From Sulfuritalea sp. (lineage in GTDB: Bacteria > Pseudomonadota > Gammaproteobacteria > Burkholderiales > Rhodocyclaceae), in assembly GCA_023229685.1 (NCBI GenBank), contig JALNYT010000012.1, positions 1-59,194 of the forward strand: 59,194 nt of DNA, in the 5' to 3' direction. Of the stretch, positions 48,052 through 56,287 are shown piece by piece. Every line of letters starts with the position of its first letter. Position 1 is the stretch's first letter. The notes under the pieces are model-generated. The model was not told the DNA's origin. It saw only the letters and a program-made list of their open reading frames with translations, and made no database searches. The translations under genes and the position numbers were made by a program.

Positions 48052-49347
48052 TCATTCCTCTGTCGAGGGCACCGTCAGCACCGGAGCGAAGCCGCCGCCG
48101 GGGGTGCGGAAGTTGGTGGTCTGCCCCTGCCACAGACGCGCGGCAATCAACTGGACATGCCCGGCATAGACGTAGTTGCGCAGATCGAGCTTGAGTTCGA
48201 CCGGCGCCTGGTCCACGCGCAAGGTACGCGAGGAAGGCGGCACCAGCGCCTGCGCAATATAGTTGCCGGCCAGCACTTCATCGAAAACGCGCTTGGTGAT
48301 CTTGTCGCCGCGATAGGCCGCCTTGGAGCCGTAGCCGGCCGCCGGCTTGAAGAAGAGCTGCTTGCGCCGCGCCCACAGGTCGCCGGCATGTTCCGGCACG
48401 ACCAGTTCGGTGCGCGGAATCTTGTTTGCCAGCGTGGCGCGCGTCTCGGCGTCGACGCCCCACCCGGCCAACAGTGCGTCGTCGCACAGCGCCACGAGGT
48501 TGCGCTTGTCGGCATACAGGGCATGGGCCTGCGGATGCGGGGTGATCAGCGCCGCATCGCTCAGCCAAGCGGCGCGCAGCGTCGCATTGGCCGGGTCGTC
48601 CAGCGCGAAGTCGGTGAGCCGGTTGTAGACCAGGTCGATGCGCTCGCTGCCATGCCAGAGGGCGCCGTCGCGCAAGGCCAGTTCCTGCGGATCGCAGATC
48701 ACCGCGGCGATTCCGGCGTGCTCGAACAGGCGCCGGAACAGCACGAACTCGGGATAGAGATATTGCGTCAGCGGCGCTTCGTCGACGATCGCGATACGCT
48801 GCGGCGTGTCGCCAGCGCCGACTTTTGCGGCAAAGGCACGCCACTCGGCACGGAACATTTCGAGGAACAGGTGTTCCGGCGTGTCGGAGCCGAGATCGCC
48901 GGGCAGCAGCGCCTCGACGTCATCGCAGCAGGCCTTCTGCGCGCGTGCCAGCAGGGCGTTGAGCAGGCCGCCGCCGGCATTGGTATTGATCTCGATGAGT
49001 TGCGGTCCGGTATTGCCCAGATGAAAGTCGTAGCCGAGAAACACCCCGGGCGCCGGCGACCGGTGCCGCGCGCTCTCCGGCGCCCACGCCAGCACGTGCG
49101 CAGCGTAGGCGGGCAGCGCGACAACGCGCTCGACGGCCGCGACCAGGCGCGCCATGCGCCGCACGTGTTCGGCGCTGACGAAGGCCACCGAATCCGAGAA
49201 CAGGTGCGGCCGCCCCGCCATCACCTCGGCGTGAAAGCCGGGGCTGACGCGCTCGAGTTCAGCCTCCAGTCCCGCGCGGTCGAGCGACACGCACTGGCAA
49301 CCGGCATTCAGCCGGTCCGCCAGTTCGATGCTGTAGTGGTTACTCAT
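48052..49347 (-). CDS. ATP-grasp-like protein, unknown function
   Basis: 431 residues, not assigned to a named enzyme. Visible features are YDFHLGNTGPQLIEINTNAG near residue 105-125 (metal/substrate-binding type segment), DLVYNRLTDFAL, LFFKPAAGYGSKAAYRG (ATP-binding Lys and Gly loop) and LDLRNYVYAGHVQLIAARL at the end (acidic metal residues). This resembles ATP-grasp ligases related to glutathionylspermidine synthase. The start overlaps the upstream helicase stop by 8 bases. Carries a dispersed-motif copy (KVGAGDT). Confidence 0.6.
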   Translation of the reverse strand: MSNHYSIELADRLNAGCQCVSLDRAGLEAELERVSPGFHAEVMAGRPHLFSDSVAFVSAEHVRRMARLVAAVERVVALPAYAAHVLAWAPESARHRSPAPGVFLGYDFHLGNTGPQLIEINTNAGGGLLNALLARAQKACCDDVEALLPGDLGSDTPEHLFLEMFRAEWRAFAAKVGAGDTPQRIAIVDEAPLTQYLYPEFVLFRRLFEHAGIAAVICDPQELALRDGALWHGSERIDLVYNRLTDFALDDPANATLRAAWLSDAALITPHPQAHALYADKRNLVALCDDALLAGWGVDAETRATLANKIPRTELVVPEHAGDLWARRKQLFFKPAAGYGSKAAYRGDKITKRVFDEVLAGNYIAQALVPPSSRTLRVDQAPVELKLDLRNYVYAGHVQLIAARLWQGQTTNFRTPGGGFAPVLTVPSTEE

Positions 49348-51304
49348 GCCGTGATTCTACCGACTCCGCAAAGAAGGCCTCCACCTCGGCCAGATTCCGC
49401 GTGCGCCGCATCGGCGGCAGCGAGCGCCAGATGGCCTTGCCGTAGGGCTTTCCGGTCAGGCGCGGGTCGCAGATCATCAGCACGCCGCGGTCATCCTCGT
49501 CACGGATCAGTCGTCCCGAACCCTGCTTCATGCTGATCACCGCGCGCGGCAACTGGTACTCCATGAAGGGGTTGCGTCCCACCGCGCGCAGCCGGTCGAT
49601 GCGCGCCGACAGCACCGGGTCGTCGGGCGGCGCGAAGGGCAGCTTGTCGATCACCACCAGCGACAGGGCCTCGCCGCGCACATCGACACCCTCCCAGAAG
49701 CTCTGGCTGGCGACCAGGATGGCGTTGCCGAGGAAACGGAAGCGCTCCAGCAGTTCCGTGCGCGATCCTTCGCCCTGCATCAGCAGGGGCAGTTCGAGTC
49801 CTTCGCCGACGAGCTTTTCCTGCAGCAGCTCGCGGATGCGGCGCATCGCCCGCAAGGACGTGCACAGCACGAAGGCGCGCCCGCCCGAGGCGCGGATCGC
49901 CGGCCAGGCGGCTTCCGCCACGGCTTCCTGGTACATGGCGCTGTTGGGATCGGGCATGCCGGTCGGCGAATAAAGCAGCGCATTCTTTTCGTAATCGAAG
50001 GGGCTGCCCCACACCGCGGTGTCGGCCTCACTCAGCCCGAGCTCGCCGCAGTAGTGCGAAAAGTTCGTACCCACCGCCAGCGTCGCCGAGGTGAAAATCC
50101 ATGCGCGCGGATGGCCTTCCATCTGGCGCTGGAAGATCGGCGCGATGTCGAGCGGCGTCAGGTTCAGCGACATCGCCTGCGAATAGACCTCGACCCATTT
50201 GACGACGTCATCGCCGCCCGACACTTCGAGGTCAGCCGCGCCCCGCCGCCAGCGCTTGAGGCCCTGCGCCAGTTCTTGTGCGCGGCGCAGGCAGTTGGCC
50301 AGGCCCTCGCCGCGATCGGCCTGGGTTTCGAGGTGCCGCCCGAGTTCCTGCACCGCATCCACCAGCCCCTGCAAGGCCGCGCCGAATTCCGCTTCGCCTT
50401 CCAGCTTCGCCGCCGGCAGGCGCAGGTTCTCCCCCTTCACCGCCAGGCGCAGGTCGCGCGCCGCCTTGTCCAGCGCCTGCGCGGCCTCCTGCAGCGGCGC
50501 GTAGTCCTTCGCGGCGACGATGCCTTCGTTGCGCGTGTCGCGCGCCAGCTCGATGATCTGGGTGGTGGATACGCTCTCGCCGAAGAACAGCCCCGCCACC
50601 TCGGGCAACTGGTGCGCCTCGTCGAAGATGATCGTGTTGCAGGCCGGCAGCAGTTCGCCCATGCCCTCGTCCTTCAACATCACGTCGGCGAAGAACAGGT
50701 GGTGATTGACCACCACCACATCGGCCGCCAGCGCATCCTGCCGCGCCGCCAGCACGAAGCAGTTCTTCACGTTCGGGCATTCCTGGCCGAGGCAGTTCTC
50801 GCGCGTCGAGGTCGCCACCCCCCATGCCGCGGAATCCTCCGGCACGTCGATGCATTCCGCCTTGTCGCCGCTTTTGGTGCGTTCGGCGAAGCGCGCGATC
50901 TTGCGCAGGTGCGCCGCCTCCTCGCGCGAGGCCAGACGGCCGGCGCTCATCGCGTGCTCCAGGTGATAGGGGCAGACATAGTTGGCGCGGCCCTTCAGCA
51001 GCGCGATCGTGGCGCCGACCTTGAGCGCATCGCGCACCGTCGGCAGGTCGCGGTTGAAGAGCTGGTCCTGCAGCGTCTTGGTGCCGGTGGAAACGATCAC
51101 CTTGCCGCCCGAGAGCAGCGCCGGCACGAGGTAGGCGAAGGTCTTGCCGGTGCCGGTGCCGGCCTCCGTGACCAGCGCCAGGTTGCCCGCGATGGCCGCG
51201 GCAATGCGCTGCGCCATCTCCAACTGCTGCGGCCGTGGGCGAAAGCCTGGCACGGCGGCGGCGAGCGGCCCCTCGGGGGCGAAGATGCGGTCAAGATCGG
51301 ACAT
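49340..51304 (-). CDS. DinG/YoaA-type ATP-dependent DNA helicase
   Basis: A 654-residue XPD-like superfamily 2 helicase. Walker A TEAGTGTGKTFAYLVPALL, four-Cys iron-sulfur cluster region (YVCPYH and CLGQECPNVKNC), DEAH box FDEAHQLPE, and C-terminal motifs V/VI (QSFWEGVDVRGEAL, QGSGRLIRDEDDRG). Acts in DNA repair and R-loop resolution. Closer to YoaA in length than to DinG. Confidence 0.9.
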   Translation of the reverse strand: MSDLDRIFAPEGPLAAAVPGFRPRPQQLEMAQRIAAAIAGNLALVTEAGTGTGKTFAYLVPALLSGGKVIVSTGTKTLQDQLFNRDLPTVRDALKVGATIALLKGRANYVCPYHLEHAMSAGRLASREEAAHLRKIARFAERTKSGDKAECIDVPEDSAAWGVATSTRENCLGQECPNVKNCFVLAARQDALAADVVVVNHHLFFADVMLKDEGMGELLPACNTIIFDEAHQLPEVAGLFFGESVSTTQIIELARDTRNEGIVAAKDYAPLQEAAQALDKAARDLRLAVKGENLRLPAAKLEGEAEFGAALQGLVDAVQELGRHLETQADRGEGLANCLRRAQELAQGLKRWRRGAADLEVSGGDDVVKWVEVYSQAMSLNLTPLDIAPIFQRQMEGHPRAWIFTSATLAVGTNFSHYCGELGLSEADTAVWGSPFDYEKNALLYSPTGMPDPNSAMYQEAVAEAAWPAIRASGGRAFVLCTSLRAMRRIRELLQEKLVGEGLELPLLMQGEGSRTELLERFRFLGNAILVASQSFWEGVDVRGEALSLVVIDKLPFAPPDDPVLSARIDRLRAVGRNPFMEYQLPRAVISMKQGSGRLIRDEDDRGVLMICDPRLTGKPYGKAIWRSLPPMRRTRNLAEVEAFFAESVESRHE

Positions 51305-51719
51305 GGCGGGCGCGGCATGGTAGCACGCTGCGGTCAGAGCTCCGTCCGTGGCAAGAGTCGGCGCTGGTGGTACGGCGACGAAGCAGTTCTCGCAACTCCG
51401 AACGACCGGGAAAGCGATCAGCCTTGACAGGCGGCTTGTCGGCCTGAACGGTCAGTGCCTCATGTTGAATGAGCTTCCGCTCCGTGCCCTTAGCGGCCTC
51501 ATGACCTATAGCAATCATCCGGCCGCTTCGTGGCGCATTGCCGCCGTCCGGCCTATAGGTCTTACGCCCAGTCAGAGGCTGATTTTGCGCAGTGTTATTG
51601 GCGGGCTAGAAGGTATGCCAACACAAACCGCTTGCCCATAGAATCTAGTGTGGTCCTGTCCGCACCGGCTATCAGCGACAACTTGCACTGCCTAGCCGAG
51701 TTTAAGGTGCCCCCTTAGA
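51305..51719. other. Gene-free region between dinG and the CRISPR locus
   Basis: No convincing gene. It holds a copy of the dispersed motif (GAGTCGGCGCTGGTGG near 51355), a 9-bp inverted repeat GACCTATAG/CTATAGGTC (51503-51511 with 51553-51561) and fragments of frames without good starts. It looks like decayed sequence marking the left boundary of the CRISPR island. Confidence 0.4.
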
Positions 51720-51807
51720 TGGACGAAGGCCGCGCATTGCGCGGCCTTCCATTTGGTGCATCTTTCAGCTTGTTAGCGTCCAGAGCGCAAATCCCAATCG
51801 TGTAGCA
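51720..51807 (-). ncRNA. tracrRNA: tracrRNA of the type II-C system
   Basis: Minus-strand transcript of about 88 nt inferred from sequence. Its 5' part holds a 22-nt perfect anti-repeat (51780-51801), with further pairing on both sides interrupted by short bulges; the AAC at its end pairs with the GTT that begins each crRNA repeat. It continues AAG-CUGAAAGAUGCACC, strikingly like the Neisseria meningitidis nexus (CUGAAAAGAUGUGCC). It ends in an 11-bp GAAGGCCGCGC hairpin (51725-51749) with only a weak U-tract after it. Ends are estimates. Confidence 0.88.
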
Positions 51808-51813
51808 GCCACA

Positions 51814-51835
51814 ATTCTAGCATAACGTGCTAGAA
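51814..51835. promoter_or_regulatory. Palindromic divergent promoter for tracrRNA (-) and cas9 (+)
   Basis: TTCTAGCA-TAACG-TGCTAGAA (51815-51835) is a perfect 8-bp inverted repeat. On the minus strand it gives the extended -10 TGCTAGAAT ahead of tracrRNA. On the plus strand it gives TGCTAGAAA, a possible extended -10 for cas9, about 30 bases before the ATG. No strong -35 is visible on either side. Confidence 0.55.
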
Positions 51836-51864
51836 ATAGAGCATCGTCATTGGCGGGAGGGAAC

Positions 51865-54800
51865 ATGCGCACGATACGCTACCGGTTGGCATTGGATTTG
51901 GGCAGCACTTCGCTTGGATGGGCGATGGTGCGCCTCAAGGACGATGAACCTGTCGCACTCGTCAAAGCAGGCGTGCGTATCTTCAGCGATGGCCGCAACC
52001 CCAAGGATGGTTCTTCGCTGGCAGTTACCCGACGCGCCGCACGCGCCATGCGCCGCCGCCGTGACCGTCTGCTCAAGCGCAAGCACCGCATGATGGCACT
52101 GCTGCTCAAGCATGGATTCTTCCCTGCCGACACCGCCGAGCGCAAGGCGCTGGAATTGCTCAACCCCTACGAACTGCGAGCCAAGGGGCTTAACGAAGCA
52201 ATAACCCCTGCCGAATTCGCCCGTGCCCTGTTTCACATCAACCAGCGACGCGGCTTCAGAAGCAACCGAAAAACAGACAAGAAGGACAACGACAGCGGCG
52301 CGCTCAAGACGGCCATAAGTGTTCTGCGCCAGCAACTCGACCCAGACGGCGCCGATGGCAAGGCACGCACCGTGGGCGAACTGTTGTGGTGGCGCTTAAA
52401 GCCAGACGAAGAAGGCCAGCCCCTGCGCGCAGGACTCGTGCGCGCCCGATACCGCGAGCGCCGGATCGAAAAAGAGGATGGCAAGACTCGCATCGACAAG
52501 AGTTACGACCTTTACATCGACCGCGCAATGATCGAAACCGAATTCGACGCGCTCTGGTCAAATCAAGCGACACTCAACCCGACCGTATTCACCGAACCGG
52601 CGCGTGCCGAACTCAAGGACTGCCTGCTGCACCAGCGCCCGCTCAAGCCCGTCAAGCCGGGCCGCTGCACGCTGGAACCCAGCGAAGAACGTGCTCCGCT
52701 GGCCTTGCCCAGCCAGCAGCGCTTTCGCATCTACCAGGAGGTTAACAACCTGCGCGTCCTGAATAAGGATTTGCGCGATGAAACGCTAACGCGGGCGAAG
52801 CGAGATGAGTTGGTCGATGCGCTGGAAGGTCACAACAAACGCAGCTTCACGCAAATCAAAACACTGCTGAAACTGCCGGGTACAACGCAATTCAATCTGG
52901 AGGACGTAAAGCGGCAGGAACTGAAGGGAAACAGTACCAGCGCCATCTTGAGCAGGAAAGAGCATTTCGGCCCGGATTGGTTCGGCTGGCCGCTTGAACG
53001 GCAGGACTCTATCGTCATGCGTCTGCTGACCGAAGAAAGCGAAGCCGCGCTGGTAACTTGGTTACAAGAGGAATTCGGCTTCGATGAGACCCGCGCCGAA
53101 TCCATCGCAAACACTGGCTTGGCCGAAGGCTACGGCAGCCTGAGCGCAAAGGCACTTTCACGCATCCTGCCCGCGCTGCAAGCCGAAGTCATCACCTACG
53201 ACAAGGCAGTCCAGGCAGCGGGCTACGAACACCACAGCCACATCAGCCATGCTGCAACCGGTGAAATTCTGCCCGCACTGCCCTACTACGGCGAATACCT
53301 GCAACGTCATGTGGGCTTCGGCAGTGGCGACCTCGACGATCCGCCCGAAAAACGCTACGGCAAGATTGCCAATCCCACGGTGCACATCGGCCTCAACCAG
53401 ATACGCGTAGTCGTCAATGCCCTTGTCAAACGCTACGGCCATCCATCCGAGGTCATCGTAGAAGTGGCACGCGACCTGAAGCAGAATTGGGAGCAGCGAA
53501 AGGAGGATCAGGAGCAGCAGGCCAAGAATCAGAAGCGCAACGAACAGCTCCGCGCCGACGCCGCAACAATTCTGCAAATCGCCCCTGAACGAGTAAAGCA
53601 TGCCGACATCCAGAAACTCATCCTTTGGGAAGAACTAAGTTTCGACATAGCCGAGCGTCGCTGCCCCTACAGCGGCGTACAAATCGGCGCGCGCATGGCC
53701 TTGAGCGACGAAGTGGAAATCGAGCACATCCTGCCCTTCTCGCAAACACTGGACGACAGCCTCAACAACAAGACCCTTGCGACCCGACCCGCCAACCGCG
53801 TCAAAGGCAACCGCTCCCCCGCTCAAGCCCGCGAGGATTTTGAACGCGAAGGCTGGGCTTACGATGCCATCCTGCAACGTGCAGAACGCATGCCGAGGAA
53901 CAAGCGTTACCGTTTTGGCCCCGATGGCTATGAAAAATGGCTGCGTGAAGACAAGGACTTTCTGGCCCGCGCCCTCAACGACACCAGACATCTCAGCCGC
54001 GTAGCGCGTGAGTACCTAAGCCTGATCTGCCCGCAAGGTACCCGCGTCATCCCCGGCCGGATGACAGCCATGCTGCGAGCCAAATTCGGGTTGAACGACA
54101 TCCTTGGCCTACGAGGAGAAAAGAACCGCAATGACCATCGCCACCACGCCGTCGATGCCTGCGTAATCGCCGTTACCGATCAGGGCTTGCTACAGCGGTT
54201 CGCGCAGGCAAGCGCCAGTGCGCGGGAAGCGCAACTGGATCGCCTGGTCGAAACCATGCCCTTGCCTTGGGCAACCTACCGCGAGCACGTAGAGCGCGCC
54301 GTTCATAACATCTGGGTCAGCCACAAGCCTGATCACGGTTACGAGGGCAGCATGTTTAAGGAAACCGCCTTCGGCATTCGCCGCGATGGCTCCATCGTGC
54401 AAAAAACATCCGCCGAAGGAAGCAAAGAGCGGATCATTGAATACGTAGTGCCAATTACAGCGCCTGGACAACTTGCACGGCATGGCCTCGACGATAAAGG
54501 CCAACCTCGGTCCTACAAAGGCTACATCCCGGATGGCAATCATTGCATCGAAATCATTGCCAACGACAAAGGCAAGTGGGAGGGCGAAGTAACCGCGACC
54601 TTTGAGGCTTATGCCATCGCGCGTAGCCGGGGCAAAGCCGCGTTGAGCGACGCTGCCAAAAGCCTCAGTGGCAAGCCGCTACTCATGCGCTTCATGATCG
54701 ATGACTTCATCCGCCTGGAAATCGATGGCTGCCAAAGAGTGATGCGGGTCGCGTCGATTAACGCTGCGGGCCGCCTGAGCTTGGCGGATCACAACGAAGC

Positions 54801-54942
54801 CAATGTCGATGCACGCAATCGCGACAAAGAGAGTAGCTGGCGCTACACATACAAGCAGGCAGGTTCTCTGCAAGCAGCCAAAGCCCGCCACGTCACCGTT
54901 TCCCCAATCGGGGAACTTCGCGATCCCGGCTTCAAGGAGTAA
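51865..54942 (+). CDS. cas9: Cas9, type II-C RNA-guided DNA endonuclease
   Basis: 1025 residues, the compact size of subtype II-C. RuvC-I with Asp11 (ALDLGSTSLGW), Arg-rich bridge helix (TRRAARAMRRRRDRLLKRK), recognition lobe, RuvC-II with Glu533 (IVEVARDL), HNH with His621 (VEIEHILPFS, then NNKTLA), RuvC-III with His761 and Asp764 (HHAVDACV), and a C-terminal PAM-interacting region. Every catalytic residue is present. GGGAGG precedes the ATG; an upstream in-frame TTG is less likely. It cleaves DNA matching the spacers when loaded with crRNA and tracrRNA. The PAM cannot be read from sequence. Confidence 0.97.
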   Translation: MRTIRYRLALDLGSTSLGWAMVRLKDDEPVALVKAGVRIFSDGRNPKDGSSLAVTRRAARAMRRRRDRLLKRKHRMMALLLKHGFFPADTAERKALELLNPYELRAKGLNEAITPAEFARALFHINQRRGFRSNRKTDKKDNDSGALKTAISVLRQQLDPDGADGKARTVGELLWWRLKPDEEGQPLRAGLVRARYRERRIEKEDGKTRIDKSYDLYIDRAMIETEFDALWSNQATLNPTVFTEPARAELKDCLLHQRPLKPVKPGRCTLEPSEERAPLALPSQQRFRIYQEVNNLRVLNKDLRDETLTRAKRDELVDALEGHNKRSFTQIKTLLKLPGTTQFNLEDVKRQELKGNSTSAILSRKEHFGPDWFGWPLERQDSIVMRLLTEESEAALVTWLQEEFGFDETRAESIANTGLAEGYGSLSAKALSRILPALQAEVITYDKAVQAAGYEHHSHISHAATGEILPALPYYGEYLQRHVGFGSGDLDDPPEKRYGKIANPTVHIGLNQIRVVVNALVKRYGHPSEVIVEVARDLKQNWEQRKEDQEQQAKNQKRNEQLRADAATILQIAPERVKHADIQKLILWEELSFDIAERRCPYSGVQIGARMALSDEVEIEHILPFSQTLDDSLNNKTLATRPANRVKGNRSPAQAREDFEREGWAYDAILQRAERMPRNKRYRFGPDGYEKWLREDKDFLARALNDTRHLSRVAREYLSLICPQGTRVIPGRMTAMLRAKFGLNDILGLRGEKNRNDHRHHAVDACVIAVTDQGLLQRFAQASASAREAQLDRLVETMPLPWATYREHVERAVHNIWVSHKPDHGYEGSMFKETAFGIRRDGSIVQKTSAEGSKERIIEYVVPITAPGQLARHGLDDKGQPRSYKGYIPDGNHCIEIIANDKGKWEGEVTATFEAYAIARSRGKAALSDAAKSLSGKPLLMRFMIDDFIRLEIDGCQRVMRVASINAAGRLSLADHNEANVDARNRDKESSWRYTYKQAGSLQAAKARHVTVSPIGELRDPGFKE

Positions 54943-54947
54943 GACAC

Positions 54948-55877
54948 ATGATCGGCCGCATCGTGGAAGTGGCCGACGACCGACGGCATCTATTCCTACA
55001 TCGCGGTTTCATGGTGGTGCAGGACACGGTAGGCGAACGCAAGGAACTCGGGCAGGTACCGCTGGACGACATTGCCGCCGTCATCGCCAATGCACATGGC
55101 CTGAGCTACACCAATAATCTGCTGGTAGCACTGGCCGAGCGCGGCGCCCCCTTTGTGCTCTGCGCAGCCAACCACAACGCAGTCGGCATGTTGCTACCAA
55201 TCAATGGCAATTTCGAGCAGTCGCGACGTATCGAGGCCCAGATCGCCGCCAGCCAACCCACGCACAAACGCCTGTGGGCAGCCGTGGTGCGCGCAAAACT
55301 GGAGCAGCAAGCCGCCGCATTGGAAGCAGCAGGTGCGCCCACGGCACCATTGACCGCGCTGGTGCGCAAGGTCAAAAGCGGCGACCCCGAAAACATGGAA
55401 GCTCAAGGGGCGCGGCGCTACTGGGGCCTGTTGTTTGGCGAAAGCTTCAGGCGCGACCAAGATGGTGAAGGCCTCAATGCCCTGCTGAACTATGGCTACA
55501 CCGTGCTGCGGTCGGCCACGGCACGTGCGGTCATCGCTGCGGGGCTGCATCCCGGCATCGGCCTGCATCACAGCAATGACAACAACGCCATGCGCTTGGT
55601 TGATGATCTGATGGAACCCTTTCGTCCCGTGATTGACCTCAAGGTCTGGCAGCTCTGGCGCAATGGAGAACTGAATGTAACACCGGAAGCCAAGCGTGCC
55701 CTGGTGCGCACGCTCTACGACGATATGCAGAGCGACATAGGTGCCACCCCTGTGATGGTCTGTATGCAAAAGCTCGCCACGTCCATTGCACAGGTCTATC
55801 TGGGTCAGCGCGACAAACCAGATCTGCCTTTACCCGGTTTGCCGTTGGCGCTGGCCCAAGATTTGCGCGACGAATGA
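54948..55877 (+). CDS. cas1: Cas1, spacer-integration nuclease, type II
   Basis: 309 residues. Metal ligands are visible as Glu in DPENMEAQGARRYW, His in GLHPGIGLHHSN and Asp in MRLVDDLMEPFRP. With Cas2 it inserts new spacers. The gene begins 5 bases after cas9 and is in the same operon. Neither csn2 nor cas4 is present, which defines subtype II-C. Confidence 0.96.
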   Translation: MIGRIVEVADDRRHLFLHRGFMVVQDTVGERKELGQVPLDDIAAVIANAHGLSYTNNLLVALAERGAPFVLCAANHNAVGMLLPINGNFEQSRRIEAQIAASQPTHKRLWAAVVRAKLEQQAAALEAAGAPTAPLTALVRKVKSGDPENMEAQGARRYWGLLFGESFRRDQDGEGLNALLNYGYTVLRSATARAVIAAGLHPGIGLHHSNDNNAMRLVDDLMEPFRPVIDLKVWQLWRNGELNVTPEAKRALVRTLYDDMQSDIGATPVMVCMQKLATSIAQVYLGQRDKPDLPLPGLPLALAQDLRDE

Positions 55878-55890
55878 AACGCAGGCCGCC

Positions 55891-56217
55891 ATGCTCACAG
55901 GGTACCGGCTGATGTGGATGGTGGTGACGTTCGACTTGCCCGTGGTGCTCAAGGCCGAGCGCAAGGCCGCAACCGAGTTCCGCAATGCACTACTGGACAT
56001 GGGCTTCGAGATGAGCCAATTCAGCGTCTATATGCGCATGTGCACCAGCCCGGCTCAGGTGGATACTTATTGCAAGCACGTCGAATCGGCCCTGCCCGCA
56101 GGTGGTAAAGTTAATATTCTGCAATTCACCGACAAGCAGTACGAGCGGATCATCAGCTACCACGGACAAGCCAAGCAGCCCGCCAATAAAACGCCAGACC
56201 AGTTCGACTTATTCTGA
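55891..56217 (+). CDS. cas2: Cas2, structural subunit of the integration complex
   Basis: 108 residues from the ATG at 55891 (GYRLMWMVVTFDLPV, then RKAATEFRNALLDMGFEMSQ and FSVYMRMC). The core ferredoxin fold and DLP motif are typical of Cas2. The frame is open further upstream but the earlier codons overlap cas1. An ATG at MWMVV is an alternative start. Last gene of the cas operon. Confidence 0.94.
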   Translation: MLTGYRLMWMVVTFDLPVVLKAERKAATEFRNALLDMGFEMSQFSVYMRMCTSPAQVDTYCKHVESALPAGGKVNILQFTDKQYERIISYHGQAKQPANKTPDQFDLF

Positions 56218-56249
56218 CCATGCCTCCAGTTTTCATGATGCCAGAAGCG

Positions 56250-56276
56250 AAAAACCCCCTGACGAATCAGGAGGTT
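56250..56276 (-). terminator. Terminator at the cas-proximal end of the CRISPR array
   Basis: In minus-strand RNA AACCUCCUGA-UUCG-UCAGGGGGUU folds perfectly (one G-U pair, UUCG tetraloop) and continues into a five-U run. On the plus strand the stem has a C-A mismatch and no clean T-run. This supports transcription of the array on the minus strand, ending before cas2. Confidence 0.75.
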
Positions 56277-56287
56277 CTTCGCGAGCG

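Noticed and set aside
51780..51805. tracrRNA on the plus strand, with plus-strand crRNAs
   Set aside because: The plus strand lacks a nexus-like sequence after the anti-repeat, whereas the minus strand has CUGAAAGAUGCACC, a terminal hairpin, an extended -10 and a matching array terminator.
54943..56217. Possible csn2 or cas4 that would make the system II-A or II-B
   Set aside because: cas9, cas1 and cas2 are almost contiguous and no further gene lies before the array.
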